A DNA stretch of 64,000 nt, taken from Membranipora membranacea. Taxonomy: Eukaryota > Bryozoa > Gymnolaemata > Cheilostomatida > Membraniporidae. Location: assembly GCA_914767715.1 (NCBI GenBank), contig OU612070.1, positions 16,075,501 to 16,139,500 on the forward strand. The letters are read 5' to 3'. The notes under the pieces were generated by a model. The model had not been told where the DNA came from, did no database searches, and saw only the letters and a list, made by a program, of their open reading frames with translations. This document shows positions 39,501-52,244 of this stretch, one piece after another (position 1 is the first letter of the stretch; the number at the start of each line of letters is the position of its first letter). Made by a program: the position numbers and the translations under genes.

Positions 39501-42500
39501 TTTTTTTGGAGATGTGATCTAGCCAATGTGTTGTTTCAGATCTGATTGGCTGTTGGTTAGGAAAGCCAATCAGTCAATCAGAGCCAACCCATTGGCTAGA
39601 TGTGATCACATATTTAATTGTTTCGATGATCATTGATGATCATGATTTATTGATTTGATTGTGAGTGCAATACATCTTTTGTGTACACATTTCTCGTCGC
39701 TCACCACTGACAAGAAAGTATGATTGGCAATGCATTGCCAAACTCAGGAATCGCCAATTCATTGGGTAAACATGAATATTAAACCATTATATTAAAAAAA
39801 ATAGATTCAGCTGACTCAAATGAGTCTCAATAGCGTCAACATCACATCATATTCCATCTTATTTGACAGATCACTTGACTTGCTGAGAGAGGCCTTCACC
39901 AGAATGCCTGACAAGGAGTTTGCAGTGATGACAGTACCACACCTTGTCCCAGAATTCCCTCTCCTACAGAAGTTCCTGAAAGTAACGCCGAGAGTTACCA
40001 GTAATCTATCTCAGGAGCTCTATGTGTTCAATAGAATGGGCCTGACGGAGTAAGTTTACTAACAATATACTATTGCCTTATAGTAGAAAGAGTCTAGAGA
40101 GTCATAATATTTCCAAGGAAATTACATGCCTTATTGTGATTCCTATCTGACTCTTTGTAGACATGCCGCCTGAGCTGTCAAAAACCAAGCATGAAACTAC
40201 CAAAGATAAGAATTTTTTTGGCCATGCTATGTCATTAATCTTAGTCTGCATGGTATGGCAGTATTCTTGCTTTAAGGCGTGAAATATCGGCCAATAAAGT
40301 TTTTTGATGTAATATGACTAAATATTTCTTTTTCTGTTGTCGCGTTATCTGATTTGGAATTTAACAGTAAGCTGCAAAAATAAAAAATAAACCAACTTTG
40401 AAATGGTGTCCAATCAGCCCCTCGCTTTGGTATTAATATATCTGTCAATCTCTGTTATTTTTTACAGAGATTTTATAGTGCGAGATGCAGTAAAGGCTGA
40501 CACAGAAGGTATAGAGAACCTGGTGGATACTCTATCACATAGAGATCATCTACTCGCTGATCTGGAGCAGTATCTGGCAGCAAGGAGAGATCAGGTAACG
40601 CTTAGATAGACATTCACACTGATATCGATATTACAGTGTCAGGGTCAACATTTCATAGTCAATTCAGTATGCTCACATGTGCCCACCCCTTATTCTAAAA
40701 TTTGAACTTGAGTCGTTACACCCAATTCAACACATTCATTCATGCTCCAATAGATTAGCAAGAAAGTTTTGAAAAAAAAGGACCATGATCTTGCAAAAAG
40801 AAACTTAAATGTTTGGCTTTATTGGTGATCCGTTCTTGATGGAATCTTTTTGAAAAAATCCATATGGTGTTGAAAAGCGTGGCTTTATAATGCTGGGCTG
40901 GGACCAATTGGTGATTCGTTTTTCATTTATGATTTATATTTATGATTAGTCTGTTGTAATCATTTTAAGACCTGCTCTCATTTACCAGGATGGTACTGAG
41001 CTTAGAACATACGTGGCCGTAGTGGCAGAGCAAGTGGTCGGAGTGTCCATAATACGAGCCGAAGAGGACATCGAGTACATCAGATCACATTACAATATAG
41101 AGGATTTCATTTACTACAACCATCATGGCCGAACAGAACACGCCCATCTGCATCACTTTGCCCTCAATCCGATCTTCAATCACTTCTCCAAACACTTCAT
41201 GAAGGAGATACTGAGAAAATCACACAAGACCAGCATGTACTACCCTGTATTTGCTCCTTCAAGCACCAGTCAGGTATTAATCCGTAATAATCAATCTAAC
41301 GAGCCAACAGTTTTCTCATCATTGCTGTCCATTTTATTGAGCTCAAAAACTTTATATTTGATTTTGCCACAGCAGCCATTCAATGTTTTTATTTCACATG
41401 AAATATTGTGAAAACAACGATCCATTCCGGAAAGCCCATTGGGCCCAGAACTGATGACTCTTGCTGTACCAATCAATTGCAGTGAAGAGCAAGCTATCCA
41501 ATTGTGCCATCTTATTAATATACACAAAAAAGAACAGGTTGATGGCGCTGATAAGCAAGCCTTTCAATCACTACACAGAGTTGTGCACTTGTATCCTTAA
41601 CTCATACTGTTTTACTACTACCATCCTACTGAACACATACATCACTGCCACCCAAGCAACACCAGACCAATGAAGCAAAGATATTTTGAACCCCCCCCCC
41701 CTCCCCCAGCCACCGACTAGCAACCAACCAAGTTTGTCAAAATAGGCTAGCACCTAACCATTGTAAGAGATTTTGTTTTGAATTTTAGATTGCGACAAAG
41801 CATTCAAGGCTGACATGTATGAATGAGCTGGTGCCTGTGAGACCAAGGAGACAGATAATATATCCACTGGATGTGATGGAAGATAGAGCTCCATCTAAAA
41901 GAGTTTTACAGGTGCAGCAAACTCCTCTCATAATTCAAACTTTATTATTCAGAAAATATTGGTCCCCTCAGTCAAATCCTGATGCATTTGAATACCATAT
42001 AATTATACTGAATTGAATTAACACTGCAAATCCTCGAAAAGAAGCACTGTTGTTTTTGTCAATTCAACAGCAAGACTGAAATAATACCTGTCACCAATCC
42101 CTGGCTAGACTGCAGAATATATAGCTAATAGCAAAACCAGGGTTGTGCGAATAACAGCTCCAGTTATTGAATGGTCCTTGGTACCATTTGTTGCTGAGAC
42201 AAAATAATGAGGACAATTTTGACTGTCACACCGAAATATATATTTTATAGAAAAGAGAGCCCTATGCTTTGTGTCACATCAACAGGAAGCTGACACTGGA
42301 GCCCAAAGTTGCTATCAATGGAAGAATAGTAGTGGTCGGCGCCTCCACAGTTGGTCTCGCTTTTCTAGAGACGCTTATATTCTGGTATGTTATCTAGAAA
42401 CTTGTGTAAACTTGTCCATAATATGCAGGAGCATATCAGCTCTGTTTACCAGCTGTATACTTCTTATAGTCAAAATAGTTCAACTGCAAGATTCTGAAAT

Positions 42501-45500
42501 TATTCCCTCAAGACAGGAATGGAAACTGAAACAGAGACCTCATGAATGATGGATGCGATAATTTGCAGTGTCAAGGCTTTTCAGTGATTATCCTTTCCCA
42601 ATCTTTGGTCAGAACCACAGCATCGAATCAAATTTTTTACCTCATTATAGGGAGCCATTGTGATATTTGATTATCGATGATTGTGTTTCACTGTTATTTG
42701 TAGCCCACATCTTAAATTCAACAATCTGATACTCATCTCTCCTCATGGACTACCCGGAGAGCTCGGACCCGACCCCCTAAGAGAAGAACTTTTGTCCACA
42801 GAACACTGCTACAATGAGACAGACCACGCTAACACCTCACTAAGGTCATGGGTCACAGTAGTCTACGGCAAGATGACAAAAATAGACAGGTAATCTGAAT
42901 CTGAATGATATAAAGTTAAAATGATCTGTGTATGCATGTAACAGATAACAAAGTATATTCCAACTTTATGACTATAAAATCAAATACAACAGTTTCATGG
43001 TCTGTTTTCTTTATCAATGGCAATTTTACCCTCTAGACATTTTGCTGCCAAAGGAACATGGCTGTGACACGCCCAGTTGAGGGACGGCTAATCAAGTTAC
43101 ATGTACATATTTAATTAAATCATAATAATCTCCCTTGTAGGAAAAAGAAGCAAGTCTATGTTAACGGAGAGAGACTCGTATCCTACGATCACCTCGTGAT
43201 CGCTACAGGAGAACAACATCAGTTACCGATGCCAACTGGTTTAGATTCTGACACTACTGTTGATTTTCCACCAAATAACCCAGACAGGTATGCATGAACA
43301 TGGGGACAGTATTGTCAAAAATACACAAAGTATTTGCAAGGTTCCCTAAATGACACCAACGCAAACACATGTACTGACAGCTGAAAGACTGAAATTTAAG
43401 TGAAATATAAACTTTACAAGGTTTCTGCTGATAGCACACACATTTCATGCTAATCCTTCACAATTATAAAGCGGCCTACTCTTTGATTGAAATATAGAAA
43501 ATCTTTTAAAAGATAATTGTACAAAACAGATTGTCTCAAACAGACAAACACTTCATCACCTTTGTCGCCAACTGTGCTTCCTTCTCAGTTTTAACAAACA
43601 ACTGTCCTTTTAATTTTTACTGCTGGTTATCAAATTAATTCAACAAATTTCGGATATGTTTACAGATGGTTTGTGGGACAACCTCCGGACAATCTATTTG
43701 TCATCAACGATGGCTACGATGCTGCTGTGGCATTGTTTTGGGCGGAGCAGAATCTCGTCAAGAAAGAACCAAATGGTATGTGGAATCGGAGTTGCCGAAT
43801 GTGATACAGGCTGACAAAACGATCAACTTGTCAAGTTTGAGGAGCAATAGTTATGATTTTTTCTAAACTTTAAATAATATCTTTATTAAACTGTCTTCCT
43901 ATATACCTAGCCTTATTGGTCCTGTTGTTGTTTAACAAATACAGCTGAGCTTTGTGTTTGACATTTTAGGTAAAGTGGTGGTCCACGGTAACTCACTGAG
44001 AACATATACCACTGTACAAGCATTGATAAAACTGGGAGTAAAGTCGTCCGATATTGTCTTGATGAAAGGACCTGAAGAAGGGGTAGGTAGTTAGGTACCT
44101 TGTCCCAATAGACAATGAAAACATCATAGAGAAAAATTGTCTCTAGGCCAACTCCTAGTGTAATCTAAAATACCCTGCTTATTTTTTAAGAGTCATGTCC
44201 AATAGTCGTGACCGTTTCAAAAGAGCCTGCACACACGACTCAAACAGCACAGATAACAAATCCAATTCTCATTCTAGGATTGGCCAGAAGCAATAATATC
44301 ATCATCTTCTCTGATGTTGTCCCTATCGATTCACTTTGACTTTAACTTGCCTTTCCATGAATGCCTCAGTCCAGTAACCGCACACAGCAAACAAATAACA
44401 TGTCAGTTGTTGTTCAAACGCTAATTTCCTTTCATAAAAATTCTCACTTCATCTGCCTTGGTACTAACAGCGTTCATTTTTATCTCAAGGACCCGGACAT
44501 TGAGTCTGTCATCAACCAGATGGGTACTTTGAATTACCCCGAAGGAATCGATGTCCCCTACTCAGATGTAATAACCGCTTTGTCTAATTGTAAATCTATG
44601 CTTTCAACTTATATATTGTCTGTCGCCATCTTGCATCTCATCTTTACCAATGCTCTCTTGTAAAAATGAATTCGCTCCATTGAAGTACAAATTACCTCTT
44701 TTTAGTATCAATATATTTTTAAGCATCGTAAGATATTATGGACGGGGAAGGCAGGAAAACCAGGCAAAACTTGGGAAAACCCTAGGAAAACCAACTGACC
44801 TGTTGGATTTGAAATTATTAATTCTATATCATACCTTCCTAGATATGGCAGGATAGTGACATATGTCACGAAACGATCACAGGGTTGTTGATATCAACAA
44901 AATCTCATGTAAACCTCCATTCATAATAGTATTAAGATTCGTAATAGTATTGAGATTCATAATGTATTAAGATTCATAATAGTATTCCGATTCGTAATAG
45001 TATTCGGATTCATAATAGTATTAAGATTCGTAATAGTATTCGGATTCAAAATAGTGTTCAGATTCATAATGTATTCAGATTCATAATAGTGTTAAGATCA
45101 CCTTGTTTTTTTTTAAAGTTGAGTTCTGATATTGTTTAACAATTTTGTTCCTATTTTAATCCCAGTTTGCAATGTTTTCATCAAATAACATAACATTGTT
45201 TTTATTCAAAGCAAATATATTTTCTTTCATATGTATTTATGGCTATGACCCAGCCCAAGTGTTGTTGAATGGCCAGTGCTACGCCCTCAAACACAAATCC
45301 TTAAATGATGAAAAGCGCTTGATGATGATGTGATGATATTGTTGCGAAGTTTCATTATCTACCTGTATTATTTGTAGCCTACATGTTTCAACAACCAAGT
45401 TGTGGAAAGCGCTGTCACGGCAGCACTGAGTGACCTTGGGATAGCTGTGAAAACAGGAGCAGTGTTAGCAGATTGGAGTATCGATGCTGATAACAATGCG

Positions 45501-48140
45501 ACAGAACTATCATTCCTAACTCCTGAGGGTGTATTCACTACTAGCTGCAGTGTAAGTATAAAAGTTGTCTTCTCTCTTCCCATTGAGTGATAAGTTCAAA
45601 CGTCTCTTGATATTTTTGTTGCAAATTCAGTGTTATATACTCAGATGTCAATGTCAAATTAGGTTGTACTCTGTGTCAAAACTCGTAATATATAAATAAT
45701 TTCTGTTTCTGGCTATAAAGTTCACAAGTTCGAATAAATTTGATGGTGATGTTTAATTTTTCTATCACAAAATTTCTCAATTTATCCACTACAATCTGAT
45801 ATATAAATATACAAACTTGATGAAATTATATTCTAGGCTCTCCTCAGCTACACTACTAAGCGAGTGGACTTAGATGCTTTCAAAGCGATAAATGATGCGT
45901 GTCTGGTGTTTGATGGAAAGCTTGTGATCGATACAACGTTCCACACCAATGATATCTCCATCCGATCTGCAGGGTCTGTCACTAAGTACCAGCGAAGATA
46001 TCATGCTGAACCCTGGACACACAAAAACTTCAACAGCAAAGAAGTTGGAATCGAGGTATATATCAAACCTAAATTTGTAATTACCAAAAAAACGGAGTAA
46101 CAAAAATTTGTTTGATAAAACTTCGATGTTACCATTTATGTGTGGTACACTGCGACTTGAGATGACAGTCTAGGTCACTGATGACAAATAAAATAAAAGA
46201 ACTTGAGGTTGAATACTGTTCTTCTCGAACTTAAATCGGTCGATGATTGTGATACAGGAAGTTTACAAGATTTCAAATAAACATGTCGTTGAGTTTCATT
46301 CATACCTTCAATTATACAGTCTTATGACTTATTTAGCTGGCGTCTAACATGCTGAGTTTATTTGACCCGACTCTGGAGCCGATGGAGGAGCCGGAGGAGG
46401 ATCCTCTGAAGCTCATACCACTCTACAGATCTCCTAAAGTACAAGCTGGTGTCTTACCTGGTAAGCATGGGAGCATCATCGTATATAATAAGACAACTAC
46501 AAACATGGTTTAGCTGTTTTGTCTATTTTGACCATCGGTTTTGTCTGAGGTTATCTTCCCAAAATGAAAGTTTTTGCACAGAAATTTTGACTTATTATGA
46601 AAAGTTTAAAGTTAATCACTGCAATTTTTTCTGTTTTATCAACAGTAATTTGTTTTTTTCAATATATAAAGTTCTACCTTAGCTGGTGAGAATAAGTGCT
46701 AGCTAACATTAGATCTCCCCCAAACTATGTTTACACCTCTGGGAGGTGAAACTGACTTGTCTTTAATTACTGCACAGAGAGGGATTTTTTCACAATCATT
46801 TTATATTCTCATTTTTCTGTTATCAGGAGAACTACATTATCTGCACATAGCTAAACCATCACTAGAAATACCACTGGCTATTCAGATGATGAATCCAGAG
46901 TATGGTACTGTGATTGTGACAGGAGAACCAGCAAAGTCTGAAACGAGTGTAGATAAATTCTTCAGGCTGCACTTCAATGTTTACAATACAGTGGAGACAA
47001 TCACCTGCCTATCAAAACAGGTAACATCATAGACATAAGATTACTACATTCATTTCAATACTACTAATAGTTATATATTTATGATTACGCTCAGCGCTCA
47101 TCATCTGAGACCAAAGCGGAGTACTGTCAGACATCATCAAAGACCTGATTTTTGAAACGGCCCACATTCTTCAAATGCTTAATAGTGGAACTCTGCATCC
47201 TAGTGATTTGTTGACTCAAATTTGGATTCCCACTGCCATCCAACAATTGTATCGTTTGTTATTTACAGGAAATAGAAGCATCTAATATTCTGTGCTTGTT
47301 CGGTGTACATCAAAGATTCCTCAACAATGTGATGCCACGATATAAGGAGAACCTCGTCTCTGATTTCTTCAAGTAAGTATTTATTCCTATGACCAAACCA
47401 GTTTTGTTTCATGTGCGAAACGTGGCAATGATTTGGGCAAATAAATAATAAATTGAGCTACGGATAACCAGGGTTAACTCAAAGTTAACTAGGAGTTGTC
47501 ATCACATTAATTAAAGTAAGATAAATCAATATGATCTTCTAAACTATTGCCTTGTAAAACAGATTCATATGGAAACAAAGCTCTCAATGAGTTAGTAAGT
47601 TCCATAAACTCTTCCCATAAACTGACATCAAACCATGTTGACGCGTTTACTGTAATATATATTTATGATCTTTTTAGTTACTTCAGAGAAGCCTGGGCTC
47701 TAGCGATCTATCATGACAGATTTTCAGATTTCAGAGACGAGATCAGAGAACTTCTTGTGAATCAACCAGTAAGTTTCTCTGTCTCATGAAGATGTTATGG
47801 TTTGCTGCGCGGTAAAATCAAAGTGAAAAAGAATTTCCTCTGATTTATAAGCACAGTCTGGTGAAAAACGCACTCATGTTCCCATTTTACTGTTAATTAC
47901 ACCTAAATTTAATAGAAATATAAAATCTGTTTCCTGCAGGCATCGGATGTGAAGGCTTTGGAGTCTAAGGTGAGAGAATTGATAGACGAGGATCTTACAT
48001 TGAGTGAGGGCCAGAGGAAGAATCTACATGATATATACACCGACACATCAGTGAAACGTGCTGTGGAAACCAGGCTATTGAGCTATCTCAGCTATAACTA
48101 CTACCACCTTCCTATGTATGCCAAACCTGGGATGGTATAA
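33591..48140 (+). CDS. CFAP61: Cilia- and flagella-associated protein 61
   Basis: Axonemal protein; with CFAP91 and CFAP251 it forms the calmodulin- and spoke-associated complex at the base of radial spoke 3. Exons: 33591-33739, 34262-34453, 34930-35036, 36061-36317, 36657-36798, 37394-37450, 37693-37764, 38273-38350, 39169-39466, 39870-40049, 40468-40594, 40989-41273, 41789-41911, 42251-42384, 42704-42889, 43141-43287, 43666-43775, 43970-44082, 44490-44567, 45378-45551, 45837-46055, 46337-46460, 46827-47020, 47269-47372, 47678-47768, 47940-48140 (TAA). Total 3942 bases, 1313 aa (human 1237), all phases consistent. Near-identity to the family at [42 protein letters not shown] and the end [13 protein letters not shown] Rossmann-like nucleotide-binding motif, [14 protein letters not shown], lies in 42251-42384, with [11 protein letters not shown] following in 43141-43287. 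Implies an organism with motile cilia. Confidence 0.96.
35098..35207. repeat. Short hairpin element, family copy 3
   Basis: 'gatcaagttttatccagtttg' and 'gtggatcaaatttgatc' arms around a 'cttccccactgatcagtggaag' inner palindrome. In a CFAP61 intron. Confidence 0.55.
38165..38250. repeat. Short TTCTGCC/CCATTCTTCCCTCTG minisatellite
   Basis: Irregular tandem repeats of ttctgcc- and ccattcttccctctg-like units just upstream of the CFAP61 exon at 38273. Its pyrimidine richness probably serves the exon's acceptor tract. Confidence 0.7.
38901..39006. repeat. Perfect-type hairpin, about 105 bp
   Basis: 'attctctgcattatgatgtc ... cttccggaagtg' pairs with 'cacttccgggag ... gacgtcataatgcagagaat' over about 44 bases per arm with a short loop. 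Probably a small fold-back transposon in a CFAP61 intron; distinct in sequence from the hairpin family at 11826. Confidence 0.65.
39512..39609. repeat. Palindromic element, about 98 bp
   Basis: Arms 'gtgatctagccaatgtgttg..ctgattggct' and 'agccaatcag..ccaacccattggctagatgtgatcac'. In a CFAP61 intron, immediately after exon 39169-39466. It contains several CCAAT/ATTGG pentamers by virtue of its palindromy. Confidence 0.6.
44926..45095. repeat. Degenerate ~19-bp tandem repeat (gattcataatagtattaa)
   Basis: About nine imperfect units of a 17-20 base motif, gattcataatagtattaa with g/a and c/t changes, in the CFAP61 intron 44568-45377. Unrelated to the 18-bp array in EPRS. Confidence 0.8.
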
Positions 48141-48538
48141 ATACAAACTAAATATGACACAAAAGTGACTACTGAGAAAGACCCAAATGACTAATCAGAA
48201 ACACAAAAATGTGACTATTCAGTAACAATCAGACCAAGCAGTCATCTTTGAGCTATTCTATCTTTCTCAAAAAACTATCACAGATAAAGGAAGTGTCATC
48301 TACTTATTTGCATCATGCAGGTACCAGATTTCTGACTTGTCGATTCCTGGATTTTATTATACACATGTTTGGTTGATCAGATTGAAGCATTTTATGAAGA
48401 AATTTGTTGTCTAAGCTGCAGGCACTTTGTGAAGATGAGTTTTCGTGCTGTGAAAACCAAACATTTTCTACCATGGGTTATATAAACAGCTATGGACTGT
48501 TTTGATAACAAAAATCTTTTTTTTTCTGTGACATATTA

Positions 48539-48544
48539 TTTATT
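48539..48544 (-). promoter_or_regulatory. Candidate acylphosphatase polyadenylation signal
   Basis: TTTATT on the plus strand reads AATAAA on the minus strand, about 195 bases past the acylphosphatase stop at 48738. It lies only 30 bases from the opposing CFAP61 candidate signal, so the two 3' ends would overlap. Confidence 0.35.
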
Positions 48545-48573
48545 CACCAATTCTCCGTCCATCATAACGATAT

Positions 48574-48579
48574 AATAAA
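48574..48579 (+). promoter_or_regulatory. Candidate CFAP61 polyadenylation signal
   Basis: AATAAA about 430 bases after the CFAP61 stop. The earlier 3' flank has no equally good hexamer that I noticed. If used, the transcript reaches the acylphosphatase 3' flank. Confidence 0.35.
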
Positions 48580-48737
48580 TTATGTAAAACTTCAACAAAC
48601 AAAAACAGAACAGTTCCCTAAAGTTAACAGATCTTGCTGACAGCTCTTAAAGTTTTACCTCTCAGAGGTTTAACCCCTCTGCTCGGTACAGTAAGTGATA
48701 TTAAGTTGTCAACAATGTAACTGTCACAACTAACTTG

Positions 48738-49870
48738 TCACCTTCTGACCTCAAACTCAGGAAACTCTGCTTTGTCCAGCACTCGGCTATTCTTAATATC
48801 ACATCGTGTTATCCGTGACTTCTTACTGCCCACACTCGCCAGCCAATGGCTCCTAGACAAAACAATGTTGAGTTTTAAATGTCACAGCAATCTTGGTATC
48901 TTAAGATGAAACCACTGAATATGCATATGAAATTGAAACATTTAATCAGTAATTGCATAATAACCTTTCTGAAACCCCACAAGGCGGTTCTAAAACATGA
49001 CGGTTCTAACGGTTTTCTAGCAGATTGCCTACTCAAACGAAAAAACATTTCATTTATTGGGGTATTAATATCAGTGATGAAATACGAGCTAAATTATATC
49101 AAGGGAGACGAATCATAAATTCACATTTGATCTAACGCCATCTTGGTTCCTTGTGCAGTACCGACGACAGTTCCTTCGGTCGTGTTCATCACCCAGCCAT
49201 AAACCTTAAGTTTGTCCGCGGCTCTCTTAGTGTCCTACAATTAGGCAACTTTTAGGTTCATGAGAAATTTAACAGGCTGGAGTTGATGGACAGAAGACTA
49301 CAACTACATTGTACAGTCATATTGTTGTGTAACACCGATATGAAAAACATAATATCTATTGAATAAAAAAATAACAGATTGAATGGCATAGAATTTAAAT
49401 TTTATACTTGTACATAATGATATATATATATATATAATATTTGCTGTCGGTTAATGCTGACAATGAATTGCACCAAGAGCTTTATAGTGACAGAGGTTTC
49501 CAAGGCATTAGTGCCATTTATCAACCACTGACAGCCGTAACCAAGGGTGAAGCATATCGTTACAATGCTGGGGCTGCAGCGGCTGGTGACAGTTTCCTCA
49601 TACATGGAGTTATACCATACAAAAGGGTTCCTTTATTCGCATGCACAATGCTTTTGTACACAGGAGACTCCTATATCATTTTGAGTTCAGATCCAAAGGG
49701 ACTATGTGATCAATCAAAGTCAAAACGACTTTTGGTATCAGAAGGGATTCGAACCCACAACCGTCTAGTCTAGTTGCAGACACGCTTACCGCTGAGCCGA
49801 ATTGACTAACTCCACTCCTACATACACTGAGAAAAAAGGTGCCATGGTGACATTGTTATCCTTGTTATGT

Positions 49871-49901
<31 letters not shown>

Positions 49902-51164
49902 GTTATATTGGTGGTCATGAGCAAGGGACCATTGAGAGATGGGCAAAATATCAGAGCATCCTGTCTTTCTCACAAAAACAGTTTTTAGGAGCGTTGTTGT
50001 CTGGTGTTTCCTTAACAGGACCAAAATTGGTCCAAATTAATTTCACTCTCCCTCAGGGCTAGCCTGTCTTAACTAGCTTTGTTCGGTGGGTGGGGGAGGG
50101 AACAAAGCTTATCAACTCTTGCACTTCCCGATGTCGAGCAGCCAATATTAAATATTGTCTTCTCCTGCAATCGGGTAGATAACTTCTTTATCACACCAAT
50201 CAATTTGTATAGGAAAAATTAGGAAAACGGAGTTATCTTTCGGGAACACAACTTCGTCGTCTACGGATTTTCCTATACAAATTGGTTAGTGTGATATAGA
50301 AGTTATCCACCCGATTGCAAGAGAAGACAATATTGCATTACAAAATAAAGTGCAGTTCTATATGAGCAATAAAAACCGTCGCTGGCGACGGGTGTTGCAT
50401 GAATGGCAGCATTGCTGTTAAATACAATACGACATTGTTATACCGCCAATATCGTTAGAAATCCTTTGTTGGATCAGACTAAGTACTTAAACTATGCCTT
50501 AGCATGCAACATGGGCTGCACCAACAAACCTTTAACTATGAATTTTTCATAAAACTGGCTATTGGCCATTTAGAACTGGATTTATTCTGTAATGGAATAT
50601 CGGCTGCACGACATCGAGCAGTGCAAGAGTTGACAGGCTTTGTTCCACCCCCCCCCACCCACAGAACAAAGCTTGTTAAGACAGGCTACCTCAGGGTATA
50701 CTTACTCTTCTGAAGAACACACCTACAAAATAAAAAGTTGCAATCACCAAAGAACTGAAGTGCCATGATAGGCCCTCTGCTCCCTTGTACAGACAGGCAA
50801 CTAAGCTTTCTACTAGTTCACAGAAGATCATCATCCTGACGATGATTGCAATAATTGTCAAATCAAGGAGGCCTTGCCATAGCAAGGATTTATTAGAGAG
50901 CTCTTTACACTCTCACTGAAAGCCTGCCCTTGGGCCTTTGCTTTGGTCAGATTAACAAGTCAAGAAGTCAGATTTATGACTACCATTTATTATGTGCATA
51001 TGTGCACAGTATTTCTTGTGAGTGAGAAGAGGGATAGTGATATGCAAGGAAAAACTACCTTAGGTTTCTTGGTTTGATCAAACTCAATGAGAAACAAAAT
51101 ATTAACAAATACCTTGTACTTTCCCTTGAACTTCAAAATCAAAACTGTGTATTTTGGTGGCCAT
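48738..51164 (-). CDS. Acylphosphatase, complete, with a 17-nt microexon
   Basis: Hydrolyses acyl phosphates such as 1,3-bisphosphoglycerate; small cytosolic alpha/beta enzyme. Exons in transcript order: 51164-51113 (ATG), 50722-50706, 49234-49125, 48852-48738 (TGA). Total 294 bases, 97 aa, matching the family's 98-100. The phosphate-binding loop is assembled from exons 1 and 2 (EVQGKVQ|GVFFRR) and contains the catalytic Arg of GVFFR. The catalytic Asn lies in KVYGWVMNTTEGTV. Family features continue with VGTAQGT, MSHWLASVGS and AEFPEFEVRR at the end. The start was chosen because MATKIHSFDFEV sits at the usual distance from the loop and its exon ends in the phase the microexon needs. The animal ACYP1/ACYP2 distinction cannot be made here. 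Confidence 0.9.
49728..49808 (-). repeat. tRNA-like sequence, probable SINE head
   Basis: On the minus strand an A-box-like GGCTCAGCGGTAAGCG is followed at proper spacing by a B-box GGGTTCGAATCCC. Acceptor ends do not pair, so it is not a working tRNA. In acylphosphatase intron 2. Confidence 0.6.
50061..50690. mobile_element. Nested fold-back element in acylphosphatase intron
   Basis: Outer inverted pair: about 50061-50140 (agcctgtcttaactagcttt .. atgtcgagcagcc) with 50604-50690 (ggctgcacgacatcgagcag .. aagacaggct). Inner pair: about 50153-50215 (ttctcctgcaatcgggtaga .. tttgtataggaaaa) with 50266-50333 (ttttcctatacaaattgg .. cgattgcaagagaa). No coding capacity. It ends 15 bases from the microexon's donor. 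A related fragment, 'agcctgtcaagacaggct', lies at about 12791. Confidence 0.65.
50706..50722 (-). other. 17-nt microexon of acylphosphatase
   Basis: gtgtgttcttcagaaga is flanked by a ttttgtag acceptor and a gtaagta donor. It supplies the last two bases of the Gly codon plus VFFRR of the catalytic loop. Without it the family motif is lost and the frame breaks. Confidence 0.85.
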
Positions 51165-52028
51165 ACTTGGAAACAACATAGATCCAATCACAGTTAACCT
51201 AACTTATCACAGAGCCAATTAGATCAGGGATAACAAATAAGTGGTAATCTGCAACCTGAAACCAAGTGTTATCCTGCAGACATGAGGGGAAAACTAAGAC
51301 AAGAAAGGAGTTGCCATTCCTCATGACAGAAGGGCACAACTTGAAGCTAAATTGATCGACTATGATGACAAATTCATATTCTGGTCTGACACTGTAGTAT
51401 CCAAAAAGTTGTTTGCCTTGATATCATACTCACCACAATTTGGTGTCATGAGGCTTGAGTTCATATTATGATTTTATTGAAGACACTCAACATTATTGGC
51501 CTGAGTAGTGTAAAAGGATGTAATGTAGCCTTGATTATTGTTTCACCAATTAATGGTGGGGGGATCCCCAGTAGTGTTATGTTTATTAAATTAAAAGTAT
51601 ATAGTATTATAATAACAGATAAAATATAGTGAAGGAATTTAATGCATGATAGGAATTTTCTTGTAGTGACCACAGTATTAATTTATGTAACAATGCAAAG
51701 ATTAAAATTCCCCACAATGCGGCAATTTATGCGAATTTCCATATAGAAAGAGTTCCCTTTTCGATGAAGTAAGGGCATATAACTTATACACAGGCTTTGG
51801 AATAAAAAAATTTCTCAAATTAAGGCGCCATTCTAATGTTTACTTCTACTGGCGATTGATGTGATCCGGAAATCTGAAAACCACATATGCGAAGTAGAAC
51901 CAGTTGAGAGCGTGCAAACATGTTTTTACACTATTTTGCCTGATATGTGCCATGAAAGCTTGAAAATTAAACAAAATTGCACAACAGCTCACTTACTTTA
52001 CATCTCCAATTTAATTCTTTGATCAGTG

Positions 52029-52165
52029 GCCCGGCGTGGCTGAGTGGTTAGCGTGTTTGATCTCAGTACAAGATGTCCGAGTTCATATCGCGGTGACGTT
52101 AGACATTTACATATCATCTCTTTTACTACTTGGTGGTTTAACTGTTCTGGTAACTTTTGTAACAA
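52029..52165 (+). repeat. tRNA-derived SINE copy
   Basis: A-box-like TGGCTGAGTGGTTAGCG and degenerate B-box GAGTTCATATC, then a body 'ttttactacttggtggttta'. The same body follows the next unit. Confidence 0.6.
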
Positions 52166-52244
52166 CTAACACCCACTACGTCATCAAAATTAAACACATG
52201 GATTATTTTACACTGAGCTTTGCAAGCTTCAGCAGGCTTACTTA

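Noticed and set aside
49441-49773. 110-codon plus-strand frame in the acylphosphatase intron
   Set aside because: Its 3' part is the reverse of a tRNA-like SINE head and the rest shows no domain or splice context.
50990-51187. Minus-strand frame MDLCCFQVWPPKYTVL...
   Set aside because: The same bases in another frame give the true acylphosphatase start (MATKIHSFDFEV), which matches the family and the phase of the next exon.
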